This document shows positions 48,776-60,552 of a DNA stretch of 64,000 nt, piece after piece (the first letter of the stretch is position 1; every line of letters begins with the position of its first letter). The translations under genes and the position numbers were made by a program. The notes below the pieces were generated by a model. The model saw nothing but the letters and a program-made list of their open reading frames with translations. It had not been told where the DNA came from and did not search any database. The DNA is from Cristatella mucedo (lineage: Eukaryota > Bryozoa > Phylactolaemata > Cristatellidae): NCBI GenBank assembly GCA_009760855.2, contig WPIO01000110.1, positions 319,501 to 383,500 of the forward strand. The letters are read 5' to 3'.

Positions 48776-48927
48776 CGTGCTCTGGCCGGTGTCCTCTTTC
48801 GCGACTGCTTAGAACGCACTTACTAAATGCCGGGCCCGCTGTGAGCCGTATTGCTACTAACTGTGAGCGGAGGCGTGTAATAGCTACTAAAGGTAAGCCA
48901 GATGATTCATCTGAGCCTTTGGCTGGG

Positions 48928-49206
48928 CTACGGGCTCGCTTGACTTGCGATGCCTGCACACGTGCTAACACAGCTAAGCCGAGGCGCTCTCGCCCTATCG
49001 CTATCTTTCTTTACGCAAATGGTATCCACCGGCTGTTTTGATACGTTAATTATGGTGGCCAGTAGCCGCGCTGTCATTTTCCCCCGCCGTTCTGCCCGAG
49101 GTCTTCTAATGCATGCCTGCCGGTCGACCAGCAATTTCAGCAACTGCTGGATTGGTTGTTTTGCCACTCGAATTTTGCGTTCGAATTGCCCCCAGAATTC
49201 CGCCAT
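48928..49206 (-). CDS. possible first exon of an unrecognised minus-strand gene
   Basis: The ATG at 49206 sits in a favourable context (GCTATATGGCGG) in GC-rich DNA. The frame stays open 92 codons. The first part is amphipathic and basic (FWGQFERKIRVAKQPIQQLL), and a donor-like GCGTAAAG occurs about 65 codons in. No domain recognised. A retroelement gag remnant is an alternative. Confidence 0.25.
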   Translation of the reverse strand: MAEFWGQFERKIRVAKQPIQQLLKLLVDRQACIRRPRAERRGKMTARLLATIINVSKQPVDTICVKKDSDRARAPRLSCVSTCAGIASQASP

Positions 49207-49519
49207 ATAGCGTCCGGCGCTCTTCGATATTGGAACTGCGGTTGCTTAGTTTCTAGCAGTCGGCTTGTCCGTATGATAAATGACCCTCAGGATCAGCTCG
49301 TGCATCTAGTCAGATGGTGCGGTTTAACATTGTCGGGATGTCAACAGGCTGTCAGACAACTGTGTGGCTGAAGTTCTCTCGTATTTTGTTAAGATTTAGC
49401 GCATCCACGCTCTATTGTTTTTATGAGTTCAGGTGTGGCAGCCAGCATTTTGGAGATTCAGTCAATGCAGAGGAGACAAAGTATGCAATTCCAAGCGACA
49501 TAAAATAAATAAAAAAATC

Positions 49520-49675
49520 CTAGCTGATTAAACAGCCTCTTTTGGTATAGCCACAGAAGAGCCTTTACGGCTATCACCACCGCTTGCAGTGGCGATAAAG
49601 AATCGCCCACTGCAGGAATCGAACCCACGACCTGGAGGTCGTGAAAGCAACCGCCTTACCTAGTGACATGCAGTC
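49520..49675 (-). mobile_element. SINE-B, best tRNA-like copy
   Basis: In reverse it carries a perfect eukaryotic B box (GGTTCGATTCC, 49615-49625), a self-complementary CACGACCTCCAGGTCGTG, and an A-box-like ACTAGGTAAGGCGG. Then come a GCCACTGC hairpin, GCCGTAAAGGCTC, and a tail ending GAGGCTGTTTAATCAGC. Structure is that of a tRNA-derived SINE, not an intact tRNA: no acceptor stem pairing. Confidence 0.65.
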
Positions 49676-50058
49676 AAACGTGGTCTTACTACCCTCTGTT
49701 AGGGTCCTCTGCACCGGCATCCACTTTAGGCTTACCCGTTGTAGTGTCAGCTGTCTGTTCCCTGATGATCCTCAAAAGTGCTTTCACTGACATGTGTCTA
49801 ACTGACAATTCTAAGTGTGCAGAGGCTAGCAAAAGCAAGCAAGATGTTCGCAAAAGACAAGACAGTGTCCCCCCCAGTGGAGAAGCCTTCTCAAGTAAAA
49901 TTGGTCCCCTAACAAGCGAATAACAGACAAGCAGCCGATGCTATTCGTAATAGCAGCTGTTGTTAGCAATCGTCCATGAGCTGAAGAAATGTATCGAGGT
50001 CTGTTGCCATTAGCTATTGTTACCTTGGAGATAATGGTGAAGTAGTTGTGCTCTGTAG

Positions 50059-50188
50059 ACTCCCGACAGACAAGGCCACCCCTAGAAAGACTGCAAAAGA
50101 GTGTTTACATCAGGACATTGAAGAATGTGTGCCTTATCAGCTGTCGGCACTCCAGAGCAGCAACTTCAGTGCACAGGATGATTTTCAG
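50059..50188 (+). other. possible exon upstream of WDR3
   Basis: 130 nt between an acceptor (GTTGTGCTCTGTAG) and a donor-like CAG/GTGTGT, open throughout in one frame (KATPRKTAKECLHQDIEECV). It could be a leader exon of WDR3 or part of another gene; unproven. Confidence 0.2.
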
Positions 50189-50624
50189 GTGTGTATGTGT
50201 ATAATACCACACGTGGGTGCAGGACATGTACAGCAGACTGGCTATCTAGGCAAGTCCCTTAAAGATTCATTCTCACATCCACAGTGAGGGAGCTTCTAAG
50301 CGGTTTTTAGCCTTATGCAATTGAATTTACAAGAGAAGCATATTTACATCCTAATGTGTGCCTGAATCAGGCTTAGCAGTCTGGAATACTGGTTTGTGAG
50401 TTGGAATTGAAGAGTTGGTATGGCTGTAGTGTCAAACATCATCATGGTATGACTGCTGTCTCTTGGATTTTAGATTTTGGATTTTAACTTCTGAAGGCCC
50501 ATTATGCATGACTGAAGCACGTGAAATTTGTGCATGTGCTTTAATCGTTCAGGAACTGCAATCTTTTTTGTCAGTATGTAGTTTTATTTGAGCCTGCCTC
50601 TCAGTTCTGTGCAAATTATTTTAT

Positions 50625-50780
50625 TAATGATAATAATGCATTCGATATAGTGCCCTCTGAGAACTCAATCTCATTCTAGGCGCTTTACGTTTGCTGCAAA
50701 GAAAGCACGATCGAGTGGTTAGTGGTAGCGTGCTCAATGACAGCAAGCATAACACGGTCGTGGAAAGAGTAAGAGACACA
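50625..50780 (-). mobile_element. L2-1 LINE, 3'-end fragment
   Basis: Reverse-strand hairpin and 3' UTR (GTGCCCTCTGAGAACTCAAT; CTAGGCGCTTTACG), about 240 bp upstream of the WDR3 start codon. Confidence 0.8.
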
Positions 50781-51016
50781 CTTTAGGTCACTAGCATTAC
50801 TTGAGGTGCTTGTGAGCTGACTGCCTTAATCCACGAGAGCCCTATGAAATCGTGTGCCCACTTGAGTTATGAACCTAGGCAGAGCTTTTGGGTGCAGTTG
50901 GGGGCTTCGCCTTGCATGCATCGCATGGCCGTACATCTGTTGTCTATGAGACTCACTAAGGCCAGCTGCTGCCAGTCTTCTAGCAAAATAGTGGTGAACT
51001 TGACTATCCTTGCAGA

Positions 51017-51187
51017 ATGGGAGTCACTAAGCAGTACCTGAAGTATGTCCCGTCGGGTATGTTCAATCTCATAGCCGGCAATAAGGCCAACACTGTGTCA
51101 GTCGACTTTAAAGCACAAAAAGGGCACCACTGCGCAGTGGGTGCTTGCGAAAAGATACTCGTCTGGGATCTGCGCAAGGGCGAGCAA
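51017..51187 (+). CDS. WDR3: WDR3 (Utp12/Dip2) exon 1: N-terminus
   Basis: WDR3 is a WD40 protein of the UTP-B subcomplex of the small-subunit processome. It acts in the nucleolus on pre-18S rRNA. The ATG at 51017 starts 57 codons ending in phase 0 at CAA/GTAAGT. The beginning MGVTKQYLKYVPSGMFN is the highly conserved N-terminus of the family, and CEKILVWDLRKGEQ is the end of its first blade. An acceptor-like CTATCCTTGCAG lies one base before the ATG, so a non-coding leader exon further upstream is likely. Five exons (171, 216, 119, 175 and 168 nt) give 284 residues here; family members have about 940, so some 70% lies beyond 64000. Identification is confident, resting on collinear match of all five exons. 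Confidence 0.95.
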
Positions 51188-51234
51188 GTAAGTATTGCTT
51201 GCCTTCCTGCGGTCAGTGCTTTGGCCTCCACTGC

Positions 51235-51432
51235 ATGCTTTGGGTGCCGTGCTCCCAAAGCATGCAGCTCAATACCGACGTCACCTGACTTGATAGAATT
51301 CAAACGAAACTGAAGACCTGCCTCTTTCTTGTGAATTGCCCTTGATGTGCTGATGAAATTGTGCTTTGTTGTCCCCAATACAAAGGAATTTAGTTCTCTT
51401 GCAGCCCTTTATAACTTTGTTATTACTACTAT
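51235..51432 (+). mobile_element. L2-1-like LINE, degenerate C-terminus and 3' end
   Basis: In WDR3 intron 1. Plus-strand remnants: GCTCCCAAAGCATGCAGCTC, CCGACGTCACCTGACTTG, TTGATGTGCTGATGAAATTG, and a decayed ATT tail. Old copy, starting 48 bp after the donor. Confidence 0.6.
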
Positions 51433-51461
51433 TGCTGCATACTGCTTACTTAAAATATGGG

Positions 51462-52615
<1,154 letters not shown>

Positions 52616-52619
52616 GTCG

Positions 52620-52845
52620 TTCTTGACTTATAGTTATTGCATGCTGACACTGTGCATGCTGCCACTAACCACACTTGCAGGCTGACCCTGTGCATGTCAC
52701 CCCTAACCATGCTATTCATGTTGTTTATCAAGCATGATATTACTCAACATTCAATCGCCTTCCCTTTGCAGCAAATGTGAAGCGCCTAGAAAGAGATTGA
52801 GTTCTCTGAGGGCACATTGTCAAGTGCATTATTATTATTATTATT
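52620..52845 (+). mobile_element. L2-1 LINE, 3'-end fragment
   Basis: 3' UTR from GCATGCTGACACTGTGCATG through the hairpin (GAAGCGCCTAGAAAGAG...GAGGGCACATT) to ATT repeats, in WDR3 intron 1 in sense orientation. Confidence 0.85.
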
Positions 52846-53092
52846 GGGAACCGGAAACGTCAAATTAATGGAATAGTTGAATAAACGGTCTCAATTGCGA
52901 GCCTGCTATTATAGTCTCCATGCCTGAATGCATCAATATGGTTTATTCGACTTTTGTTGGCTTGTTTGATTCGTAAGCTGTGTTCCAATTCACCAGCACC
53001 GCCAATATCTGTCTGCATGCGTATGCATTGACTAGCACCATTTTGGGCGCCTTGTTCATGGTAGTGACTGAAAATTCAAAGCTGCTGAATAA

Positions 53093-53500
53093 TCATAATA
53101 ATAATAATAATAAACTTGATAAAGCACCCTCAGGGAACTCAGTCTCTTTCTTGGTACTTTACATTTACTGCAAAGGGAACACGATCGAATGGTGAGTAGT
53201 ATTATGCTCAATCAACAACAAGAACAACATGGTTAAGGGTGACATGCACAGTGTCAGCATGCAAGTGTGGTTAGTGGCAGCATGCACAGTGTCAGCACGC
53301 ATAAGCACTTCAAGGACGAATCACAGGGATGCACTAAATGCTGTCATGAATAGGTGCATTTTTAATTTCTTTTTAAACGTGGTCAAAGGAGGGGATGTCG
53401 GGATGCAAGTGGGGGGGGGTTGAGTTCCAGGCTTTGGGAGGATACAAACTAAATGCATTATCTCCAAATGATTTTAGGTATGCCTGCGCACAGTGTGTGA
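53093..53500 (-). mobile_element. L2-1 LINE, 3'-end fragment
   Basis: ATT tail, hairpin, 3' UTR and last ORF codons in reverse, with a poly-G insertion near 53411. WDR3 intron 1, antisense. Confidence 0.85.
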
Positions 53501-53814
53501 AAACAGACAATCAGCTGAAAGGCAGCTGCACGGCTTAGCCAATCGCCATTCCTAATCTTTTAATGCAGTTAGATATAAGCCATCGTAGTGTGCCTGATGC
53601 TTTTGTACACAAAGGACAGATCCCATTTTTCCAACCGTGGTTTATGTTTATGCCTGAGGTTGTTGTGCTGTTGGCATTGGTTCGTTAGAAAGCTCTTCTG
53701 TGTAGCGACCTCAAAGTGATCGTTGCTTGGTGTCGTTGCAAGTAGTGCTGCGCTTGCTAGGTGCGATTGAACCGGGTTCTATGTTGTCCTGTCTTAAATA
53801 ACTTGTCTTTGTTT

Positions 53815-54105
53815 GATAGCAGTAATAGTACATTTGTACATTTCCTCAAGACAAGTAATCTATTTCTAGGCACTCTACAAATGCTGAAAAGGAAGCATGC
53901 CAATTGGTTAGTTATAAGATGCTCAATTGCAGTGGCATAAGCACAAAAAAGAGGGGCCCGTGTAAACGGAGCAAAAGCTGTGAGGAACAAATGGTATTTA
54001 GCTATAAAAAATGGCAGGGAATTTAATTGCATCGGTATTGAGTGTCTGCTATCATGGTAAGTGAAGACGTGGTCTCCAAAGCATTTGGGGTTGGAGGCGC
54101 AGCCA
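53815..54105 (-). mobile_element. L2-1-like LINE, degenerate 3' fragment
   Basis: Reverse match: TAATCTATTTCTAGGCACTC, GGAAGCATGCCAATTGG, GTGGTCTCCAAAGCATTTGG. WDR3 intron 1, antisense; it ends about 280 bp before exon 2. Confidence 0.65.
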
Positions 54106-54387
54106 GACTGTGCAGGTCGGATGAGGTGACATGTGTGACACAGTTTCCCCTTTTCGTTCTGTTCGGCCAAGGTATGCATTTGGTGATGTCATTTGCTTGG
54201 GAGCGCAGTACGTCCGGTTGTTTCAAACAGCCACGTGGTGCCATTGCCAGGGTTTCCTTGCTCTTTCTGTGGATACAAGGGCTGCATGCTCTGTGCATGG
54301 CTGGCTCTTACCAGTGTCCCTGCCCCTACCAGCAGGAGCAGCTGCTGAAGTGTCAGGCTGTCAGCGCTGGTTCTCGCTTGTTCACAG

Positions 54388-54603
54388 GTCATCGTGCTCG
54401 AGGGTGACAAGAGCGAGGTGACAGCACTGACTGCATCCTCGCACGGGAACAGGACGACGTTGGCTGCAGGTTATGCCGATGGCACCATCAAAGTGTATGG
54501 TCTTCCATCTGGAGAGTGTTTGGTCACCCTGCAGGGGCATCGGTCTGGAGTCACCGTTCTAAATTATGACAAAGATGCGACTAGATTGGTGTCTGGCTCC
54601 AAG
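54388..54603 (+). CDS. WDR3: WDR3 exon 2: WD40 blade 2
   Basis: 72 codons in phase 0 between TTGTTCACAG and AAG/GTGAGC. It encodes VIVLEGDKSEVTALTASSHG, an AAGYADGTIKVYGLPSGECL strand set, and LQGHRSGVTVLNYDKDATRL ending SGSK. This is collinear with the second and part of the third WD repeats of human WDR3: GYEDGSIRIFSLLSGE in that protein aligns with GYADGTIKVYGLPSGE. Confidence 0.95.
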
Positions 54604-55194
54604 GTGAGCTTACCTAGCGCCGCATGGTGATGGCGACCTCGGTCGTGCAATGGTCGCTCGTTTACCTCGGTTCTGCTTCATTCATGCTTGCATGCTCATG
54701 CATGATTTTTTTTGTTCACGAAGGCATAGTCCCCTATGCTTGTCGGGTGAGCAGTTGTTCTTGCGAGCGCCAGTCGTGCTCGTAAATTTCCTGAATTACA
54801 TTCTTTGGCAATGCTGCAGTACATGACCAAGTTAGGGTGGCATGGATTAACAGGGGTAGATTGTGTGTGTGTGAGCCTTTGTTGCTGCACATTTGATAGC
54901 AGCCAGGAATGGCTGGCATCTGTGTGCTCTCTGTGTGCTTGAGTCTGTGTGTTCTCCAGCAATCGTCCTGCTCAATCTTTGTGTGTAATTTTCCAAGATA
55001 GTGCGCTACAAGTTCATATCTGTTTGTGAGCTTTCAATTCGGAATCTTGCCTTTCATTATGGATTTCACAGCTGTTAGGCAAACAAGGACCACTGCTGTT
55101 CTTTTTAGGGAAATTTTGGATGGCTACCTGTGTTAATGAAGATAGGTCGGTCTAGGTGCTGTTCATCTGTATGGATCTTGCTCAACGACTTATC

Positions 55195-56075
55195 ACAGTA
55201 CTGCATTTGTATGGTACCCCAATGCAACTAAACTCTTTCCAGAAACTTTACATATCCTGAAGAAGGAGCCTTTCAATTGGTGTGTGATAACCCCTCACTG
55301 TCTGCAAGCATAAGAGTTCATAAGACAATTCACGTGGGCTGAGCAAATGACGTAACACTTGGATTTTTGGCTGCTGTTTAAATCCTGTCATGTCAGTTGA
55401 TGTTCGTTACGCCAGTCTGGAGTGTGATTTCAAGCTAAAGACGAGCATACAAATTAAAGGTGCAGAATTCAAAGAAATATGAGATGATTGGTGTGAGGCT
55501 CAGCTAAACCACTCGAGTCAGAAGAGTGGGTGGTACTATGTCTAGCCTGATCAGGAAGTCGTTCTGAGATGTACTATCTAGATCTAGAGTGGAGTACTGT
55601 CTAGATCTAGGGTGGAGCAAGCGAAGTCAGAGACCTAAAAGTGAGTAGCAATACCTTAAAGGCGAAATGCTAGTTGGTGGGGATCCTGTGCAGGTCGATG
55701 AGAAGTGATGTAATGTGGCAACTGCTGCACCCATGACAGCAAAGCGTGGCAGCCCGAGTTTAGCACCAACTGTAAGTGCCTGAGTGTATAAGCCGGTTGA
55801 TAAGCAAGCAGCAAGCTAGTGAAGTCGAGACAAGATATCGAAAATGGAATAACCAACGTGGATATGGTATCCTGTCTGAGCAGGCCTGAAATTTTCCAGT
55901 TTTACTTATCTGAGAGTAGGTAGCTTTGACCGTGAAGCCGGTGTTGTCGTCAAGTGAAAGGTTGCTTCTTTTGAATTTGGGCTTCAAGTTTTCGTGCAGC
56001 TGCGGCAGGAGATGTACGTCTGCCCATTTTGAGGGATAGTCTTTCTAGCTTTCGAGTTAATTAGCATTGCTTTCG
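55195..56075 (-). mobile_element. L2-1-like LINE, old RT C-terminal and 3' copy
   Basis: Antisense in WDR3 intron 2. Order of matches: 3' UTR (CTTTCCAGAAACTTTACATA), C-terminal codons, RT tail (GTGCAGGTCGATGAGAAGTG; TTTAGCACCAACTGTAAGTG; GGTATCCTGTCTGAGCAGGC) and LGVxF region (TCGTCAAGTGAAAGGTTGC). A short local duplication (ATCTAGATCTAG) lies at 55577-55615. Confidence 0.7.
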
Positions 56076-57335
56076 ACTAATTAGTTGAAAGTAAGAGTAG
56101 CATGCTAGTAGCTGGCCATCTCCTGTTGCGCCCATGAGATCCATCCTCCTTCCCATTCAAGAAATGAATTGTAGCCAACGCATCACATCAGTCCTGGCAT
56201 AGTAGACACCATCTGCTGGTCCTACAAAGTGATTGTAATTCGAATATCTCATATGCTAACTATTGCTCTTTCTCTGCCCTTCGGTGTGCCAACAGGATGG
56301 AGAGTTGGCAGCAGCCGCCCGACATGCTGCTACTTCGGCACCTGCGTCGGGCTCACTGTGGCACTCTGTAGATTGCTGTTTCTCGGCTCTTTGAATTCCG
56401 TGGATTCCTTTTGCACAGTGCTCACTGTCCAAGGTGGATATTGAGCATAGCAAGATGCTGAATTTCTTGGTGCATGTGTCCGCCTGTTATGTGACATCTA
56501 CCTGTAAAGAGAATGCGATCTTGAAGTCACCTCTGTCAAGTCAGTCAAGTCTGGTATCACCACCACCCCCTTATACTCTTTTATTTGCAGACTATGAGGT
56601 CCATGTGATCGGCTTGTGCCAGTGTGGCTTCCTTGGTTTTGCTGTCGTTTTTTGTCCCTCAAGTTGGCCCTCTGAGCTGAGCTCTGTTGACAAATGTCAC
56701 CAAGGTCTGTCACCAAGCTAAGTTCTTTCGGTTATTGCTGGCCACGCATATTTGCATAGTGTTGATGTCAATAGCTGACACTTATGGATAATACACCACA
56801 ACTTCAGAAACAAGTTACACTAGTGAAAGCATCCTCGAAGTGCCCTAAAAAGTCCTAAGCTTTTATGTATTAGGTGACTGGTGAATGTTGAAAGGTAGCC
56901 TAAATAGGAAACCTGTTACTGCACGAGCCACGATCAAATGTGTCAGTGTGCTTATGTGCGTGTATGCCCGTGCACGATAGTGCGGTGTATCTCGGTCAGT
57001 CACTAAGCGACGCCAGTAGCGCCATGCAAGGGTTAAGCTGGAGTTTTCCGTGGTGCTGTGAGAATGCCTAGGTGACCTCGATGCACGTACTGCAGCCGAC
57101 CGACTCAGTCTCTTAGCAGCAGGACGATGAGCAGTGAGGATTGAGGCAGTTAAGCAAGGGGCGCAGGCCAAACATTAAGGACCATTGAGTAAGTCACAGT
57201 AAGTAGCATTGTAGGTCGGCTGACATGGAAATGCCTGACTTGGACAGCCAGAGAAAAGTTATTTTTCGTCTGCGAAAGAATAGTGCACAGCATAGGGTCT
57301 TCAATTGGGTCTGCGGACCTGAGTAGCTTCCGCAA
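56076..57335. other. WDR3 intron 2, no further feature
   Basis: Open frames on both strands (for example 56229-56444) lack fitting splice sites and domain content. Confidence 0.4.
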
Positions 57336-57337
57336 CT

Positions 57338-57485
57338 AGTTTTGTTCAGTGGTTAAAATGCTAGCCCCGACCGCGGTCTTATTGAATTTGCTGATGTCCG
57401 AGGTCGTGGGCTCGAGCCTCATTACATATGTGAAGCGTCGTAATAGAGATTAAGTTCTCTTAGGGTGCTATGCGAATGAATTATG
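57338..57485 (+). mobile_element. SINE-A with L2-1-like tail
   Basis: A-box-like TTGTTCAGTGG (57342-57352) and B-box-like GGCTCGAGCCT (57409-57419), then a tail GAAGCGTCGTAATAGAGATT, AAGTTCTCTTAGGGTGCTAT that copies the 3' hairpin region of L2-1, ending in GAATGAATTAT. WDR3 intron 2, sense. Confidence 0.7.
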
Positions 57486-57959
57486 TCGCTATCTAATAAC
57501 ACTTTATGATAGATTCTGAAACTAGCTCTTTAGCTCCGATAGGTATAAATGCTGTTATGCCAAATGCAAATACCAGCTGAATGCTCCTAGCTGGCTTGGT
57601 GCCACTGCAAAGTTTGTGTGCATGGTTTTGTTGCTGATTTTTGTTCGTCCTTCTGAGTGTTCTTTTTTCTATCATGGTCGAATTCATATCTCACTTCTGT
57701 CTGGTTCGGCGCTCATGATGATGATCACGCAGTTGCCAGCAGCTCTATTGCTACTATCCTTTACAATCAGTCTGGCGTTAGGCAGCAGGCTTGATGGTTG
57801 CAGCTTGACTCGCGATTTGTAATTATAGACTTGCGAATTCATTAGGGTGACACACCGGAAGTTGGTCTGCTGGAGGCTTGTTGTCTCTCTTGAGCATTCA
57901 CTTTAATCGAAATGGTTTCCATGCCATAATGCTGCACAACTCATCATCTTTACTTTCAG

Positions 57960-58078
57960 GACACAGAAGTGATAGTGTGGGACATTGTCAATGAATGTGG
58001 TCTCTTTCGACTGCGGGGCCATAAGGGTATCATCACTCAAGCCCGTTTTATGAAAGATCACAACATTCTTGTCACATC
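57960..58078 (+). CDS. WDR3: WDR3 exon 3: WD40 blade 3
   Basis: 119 nt between CTTTACTTTCAG and TC/GTAAGT; starts in phase 0 and ends in phase 2. It encodes [20 protein letters not shown], then [20 protein letters not shown], collinear with DTDIIVWDVINESGLYRLKG of human WDR3. The WD dipeptide and the GH of the next repeat are intact. Confidence 0.95.
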
Positions 58079-58204
58079 GTAAGTCTTCCGAGTCTCGACT
58101 TGTACATTTTGGCAGGAAGTGGTCTTCCCCTGCTGCTGATCTCTTAGCGATCGCTGCGATTCGAGGCTCAGTGGTTGCTTTTGTTTGATCTTTGCATGGG
58201 ACAG

Positions 58205-58379
58205 CTCGAAGGATACGTTTGTCAAGTTCTGGGATTTGGACACACAGCACTGCTTTAAGACTCTGGTGGGACATCGACACGAAGTCTACGGATTTACTTT
58301 CAATGCCGATGAGACTGCCCTTGTCACGGGTGCTGCAGACAATGAGCTCCGCATTTTTGAGCTGCTTTTCTCAGATGAG
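58205..58379 (+). CDS. WDR3: WDR3 exon 4: WD40 blade 4
   Basis: After an intron of only 126 bp, this exon starts at GGGACAG/C in phase 2 and ends in phase 0 at GATGAG/GTACTA. It encodes SKDTFVKFWDLDTQHCFKTL, VGHRHEVYGFTFNADETALV and TGAADNELRIFELLFSDE. The WDLDTQHCFKT motif is nearly invariant in the family. The donor GTACTA is weaker than the others. Confidence 0.95.
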
Positions 58380-58746
58380 GTACTACGTTAAAGGCTTTCT
58401 TCTCAGCTGTACAGCACATGCTCTTGCCTTGTTGGTGCTTGTGAATTGTCGAAATGTGTAATCGGGAAGCTTTTCTTTAGTGGTCGTAACTTGCATAACT
58501 GACTAGTTTGGCATTAGTGCATACAGATCTTACTGGCTCCCTGGTTCTGTCTAGACAGTAGTTGGTTCACTAATTCAGTATCAGCATGCCTTAAAAAATT
58601 CCTGGTGATGTATTGCAGATAAGGAGCACGAGAATGCAGGAGCCTAAAAGTGAGAAGGGAAATTTTTAAGTCTGTATGCTGCTTTAGCAGTGAAAAGTCG
58701 TGTAATATGGCAGTTGCTATGTTTAATTGAGAGATTTGCTTAACCT

Positions 58747-58920
58747 CAAGAGTCTTGCTGGTTTGGTCCAGTGGTCGAGGTGCTTGCCTTTGATAATCAA
58801 GGTGAAGGCAATTGTATTTGATTTTGGGTTGTGGGCTCGAGCTCCCCCCCCCCCCGTGGCATTTGCACCTTAATAGAGATTAGGTTTTCCTGAACATGAA
58901 TGGAGCCTGTATTATCCTTA
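58747..58920 (+). mobile_element. SINE-A with L2-1-like tail, second copy
   Basis: A box TGGTCCAGTGG (58764-58774), B box GGCTCGAGCTC (58834-58844), a poly-C run (58844-58856), and a tail TTAATAGAGATTAGGTTTTC, CTGAAC like the L2-1 hairpin arm. WDR3 intron 4, sense. Head shares CTGGTTTGGTC with the 22.6 kb copy. Confidence 0.65.
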
Positions 58921-59144
58921 TCTAGGCAACTCTTGACTTTTTGCAAAGCTAAGAAGATGGAGGTATACTTACTTGGCTGAGCAGCTGCTGCTAGTCATCC
59001 AGGGAAAATGTCTTTGAAGATATGGACGCCCAAGTTCCGTGCAGAGGCCACACTAGATATGCTGGTTTAGCTTACCCTAAGGGTGCAGCTTTCCAGTTTC
59101 CCTGTGATGCCAGGTTAATTTTTATCGTATTTCAGTTTGAGAAC

Positions 59145-60340
59145 TATAATAATAATAATAACATTGCACTTGATAAAGCGCCCTCAGAGAACTTAATCTC
59201 TTTCTAGGCGCTTTACATTTGCTGCAAAGTGATACGCAATAGAATAGTAAGTAAAATCATGCTTGAAAAACAAACAAAATGAATAACATGGTTAGGGGTT
59301 ACATGCACTGGGTCAGCATGCAAATGTGGTTAGTGGCAGCATGCACAGTGTCAGCACGCATAAGCACATCAAGGACGAATCACAGGGACCCACTAAATGC
59401 TGTCCTAAATAGGTGTTTTTAAGTTCCTTTTAAATGTGGTCAGGTCAGGGGATGTTCTGATGCAGGTCGGGAGGGAGTTCCAGGCTGTGGGAGCATACGA
59501 GCTAAATGCACGGTCTCCAAAGGATTTAAGGTTTGTACGAGGTATTTCTAGACTGTTGGATTCCGAAAAGCGAGTGGTACGATGCTTTGCCTGATGGGGT
59601 AGTATCTCTGAAAGATAGGCTGGAGCCATAGAATGAAGAGACCTAAAAGTGAGCGACAAAACCTTGAAGTCAATCCGTTGCTTGACTGGTAACCAGTGCA
59701 GGTCGGCGAGAAGTGGAGTAATGTGGCAACTGCGACGCTCACGACAGACAAGCCTAGCTGCAGAGTTTTGCACCAGCTGCAATCGCCTGATCGCACATGC
59801 TGGTAGGCCAGTAAGCAGTGAGTTGCAGAAGTCGAGACGAGATGTCATGAATGCATGGACCAACTTGGACGTGGTATCCTTATCTAAACAAGCCCGAATT
59901 TTAGCAATGTTATGAAGCTGAAAATAGGCTGATTTGACTGTGGAGCTGATGTGGTCGTCTAACGAGAGGTCGCTTTGGAATATGACACCTAGATTTCGAG
60001 CTGATGCAACTGGAGATAGAACTGAGAATCTTTGCTGCTATACAAGTGTGAATGTCGGCAATACATACGGCTTGGGAGTTGAGAGTGTTAGGCTTGCTTG
60101 AAGGCTGGGGGAATCAAAGCATAGGAACAGCTGCATGTATTCTGCATAAAAAAAGAAAGCCCAGATTGCGATTGGCAATTTCTTCCGCATGATCGACGAG
60201 TGAAGTTGTGAAAAGATGTAATCATAGAGCAGATTAATTTGATGCTGCTTGCTTCAAAGGCCCCCTGGATGACTCAAGCCGAATTGGCACTGTAATCGAT
60301 AGTCATCGGAGACTGAGTCACCATGTCTCGGTGAAAACTT
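59145..60340 (-). mobile_element. L2-1 LINE, young copy in WDR3 intron 4
   Basis: Reverse orientation: AAT repeats, hairpin, 3' UTR and an open C-terminal frame of 152 codons (MTSRLDFCNSLLTGLPACAI; LVQNSAARLVCRERRSCHIT). The RT part beyond 60020 is deleted and decayed. About 95% alike by eye to 63188-64000, so both inserted fairly recently. Confidence 0.9.
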
Positions 60341-60552
60341 AGCTAACCGGTGGCCACACTTTGACTTATCTTTGCAGAGCTGTCTGATCGGGACTGCATC
60401 CTTTGCTGTCTCGTCCCAACACACCGTTAGCTGGATGGAAGGCGTTGCTTCTCACGAGAATGCAGTGCATCAAACCGAAGAATAAGAGCAGATGTGCATT
60501 GAGAAGCTTCTCAGCACGTTAAGCTATCTGGAGAAACAGGCATCGCGATCTT

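Noticed and set aside
49520-49675. Functional tRNA gene on the minus strand
   Set aside because: Perfect B box but no closing acceptor stem; shared extended tail with two other loci shows a SINE.
60378-60476. Extra WDR3 exon behind a TTTGCAG acceptor
   Set aside because: It ends in a stop codon after 33 codons, and exons 4 and 5 already join in phase 0 with the expected family order.
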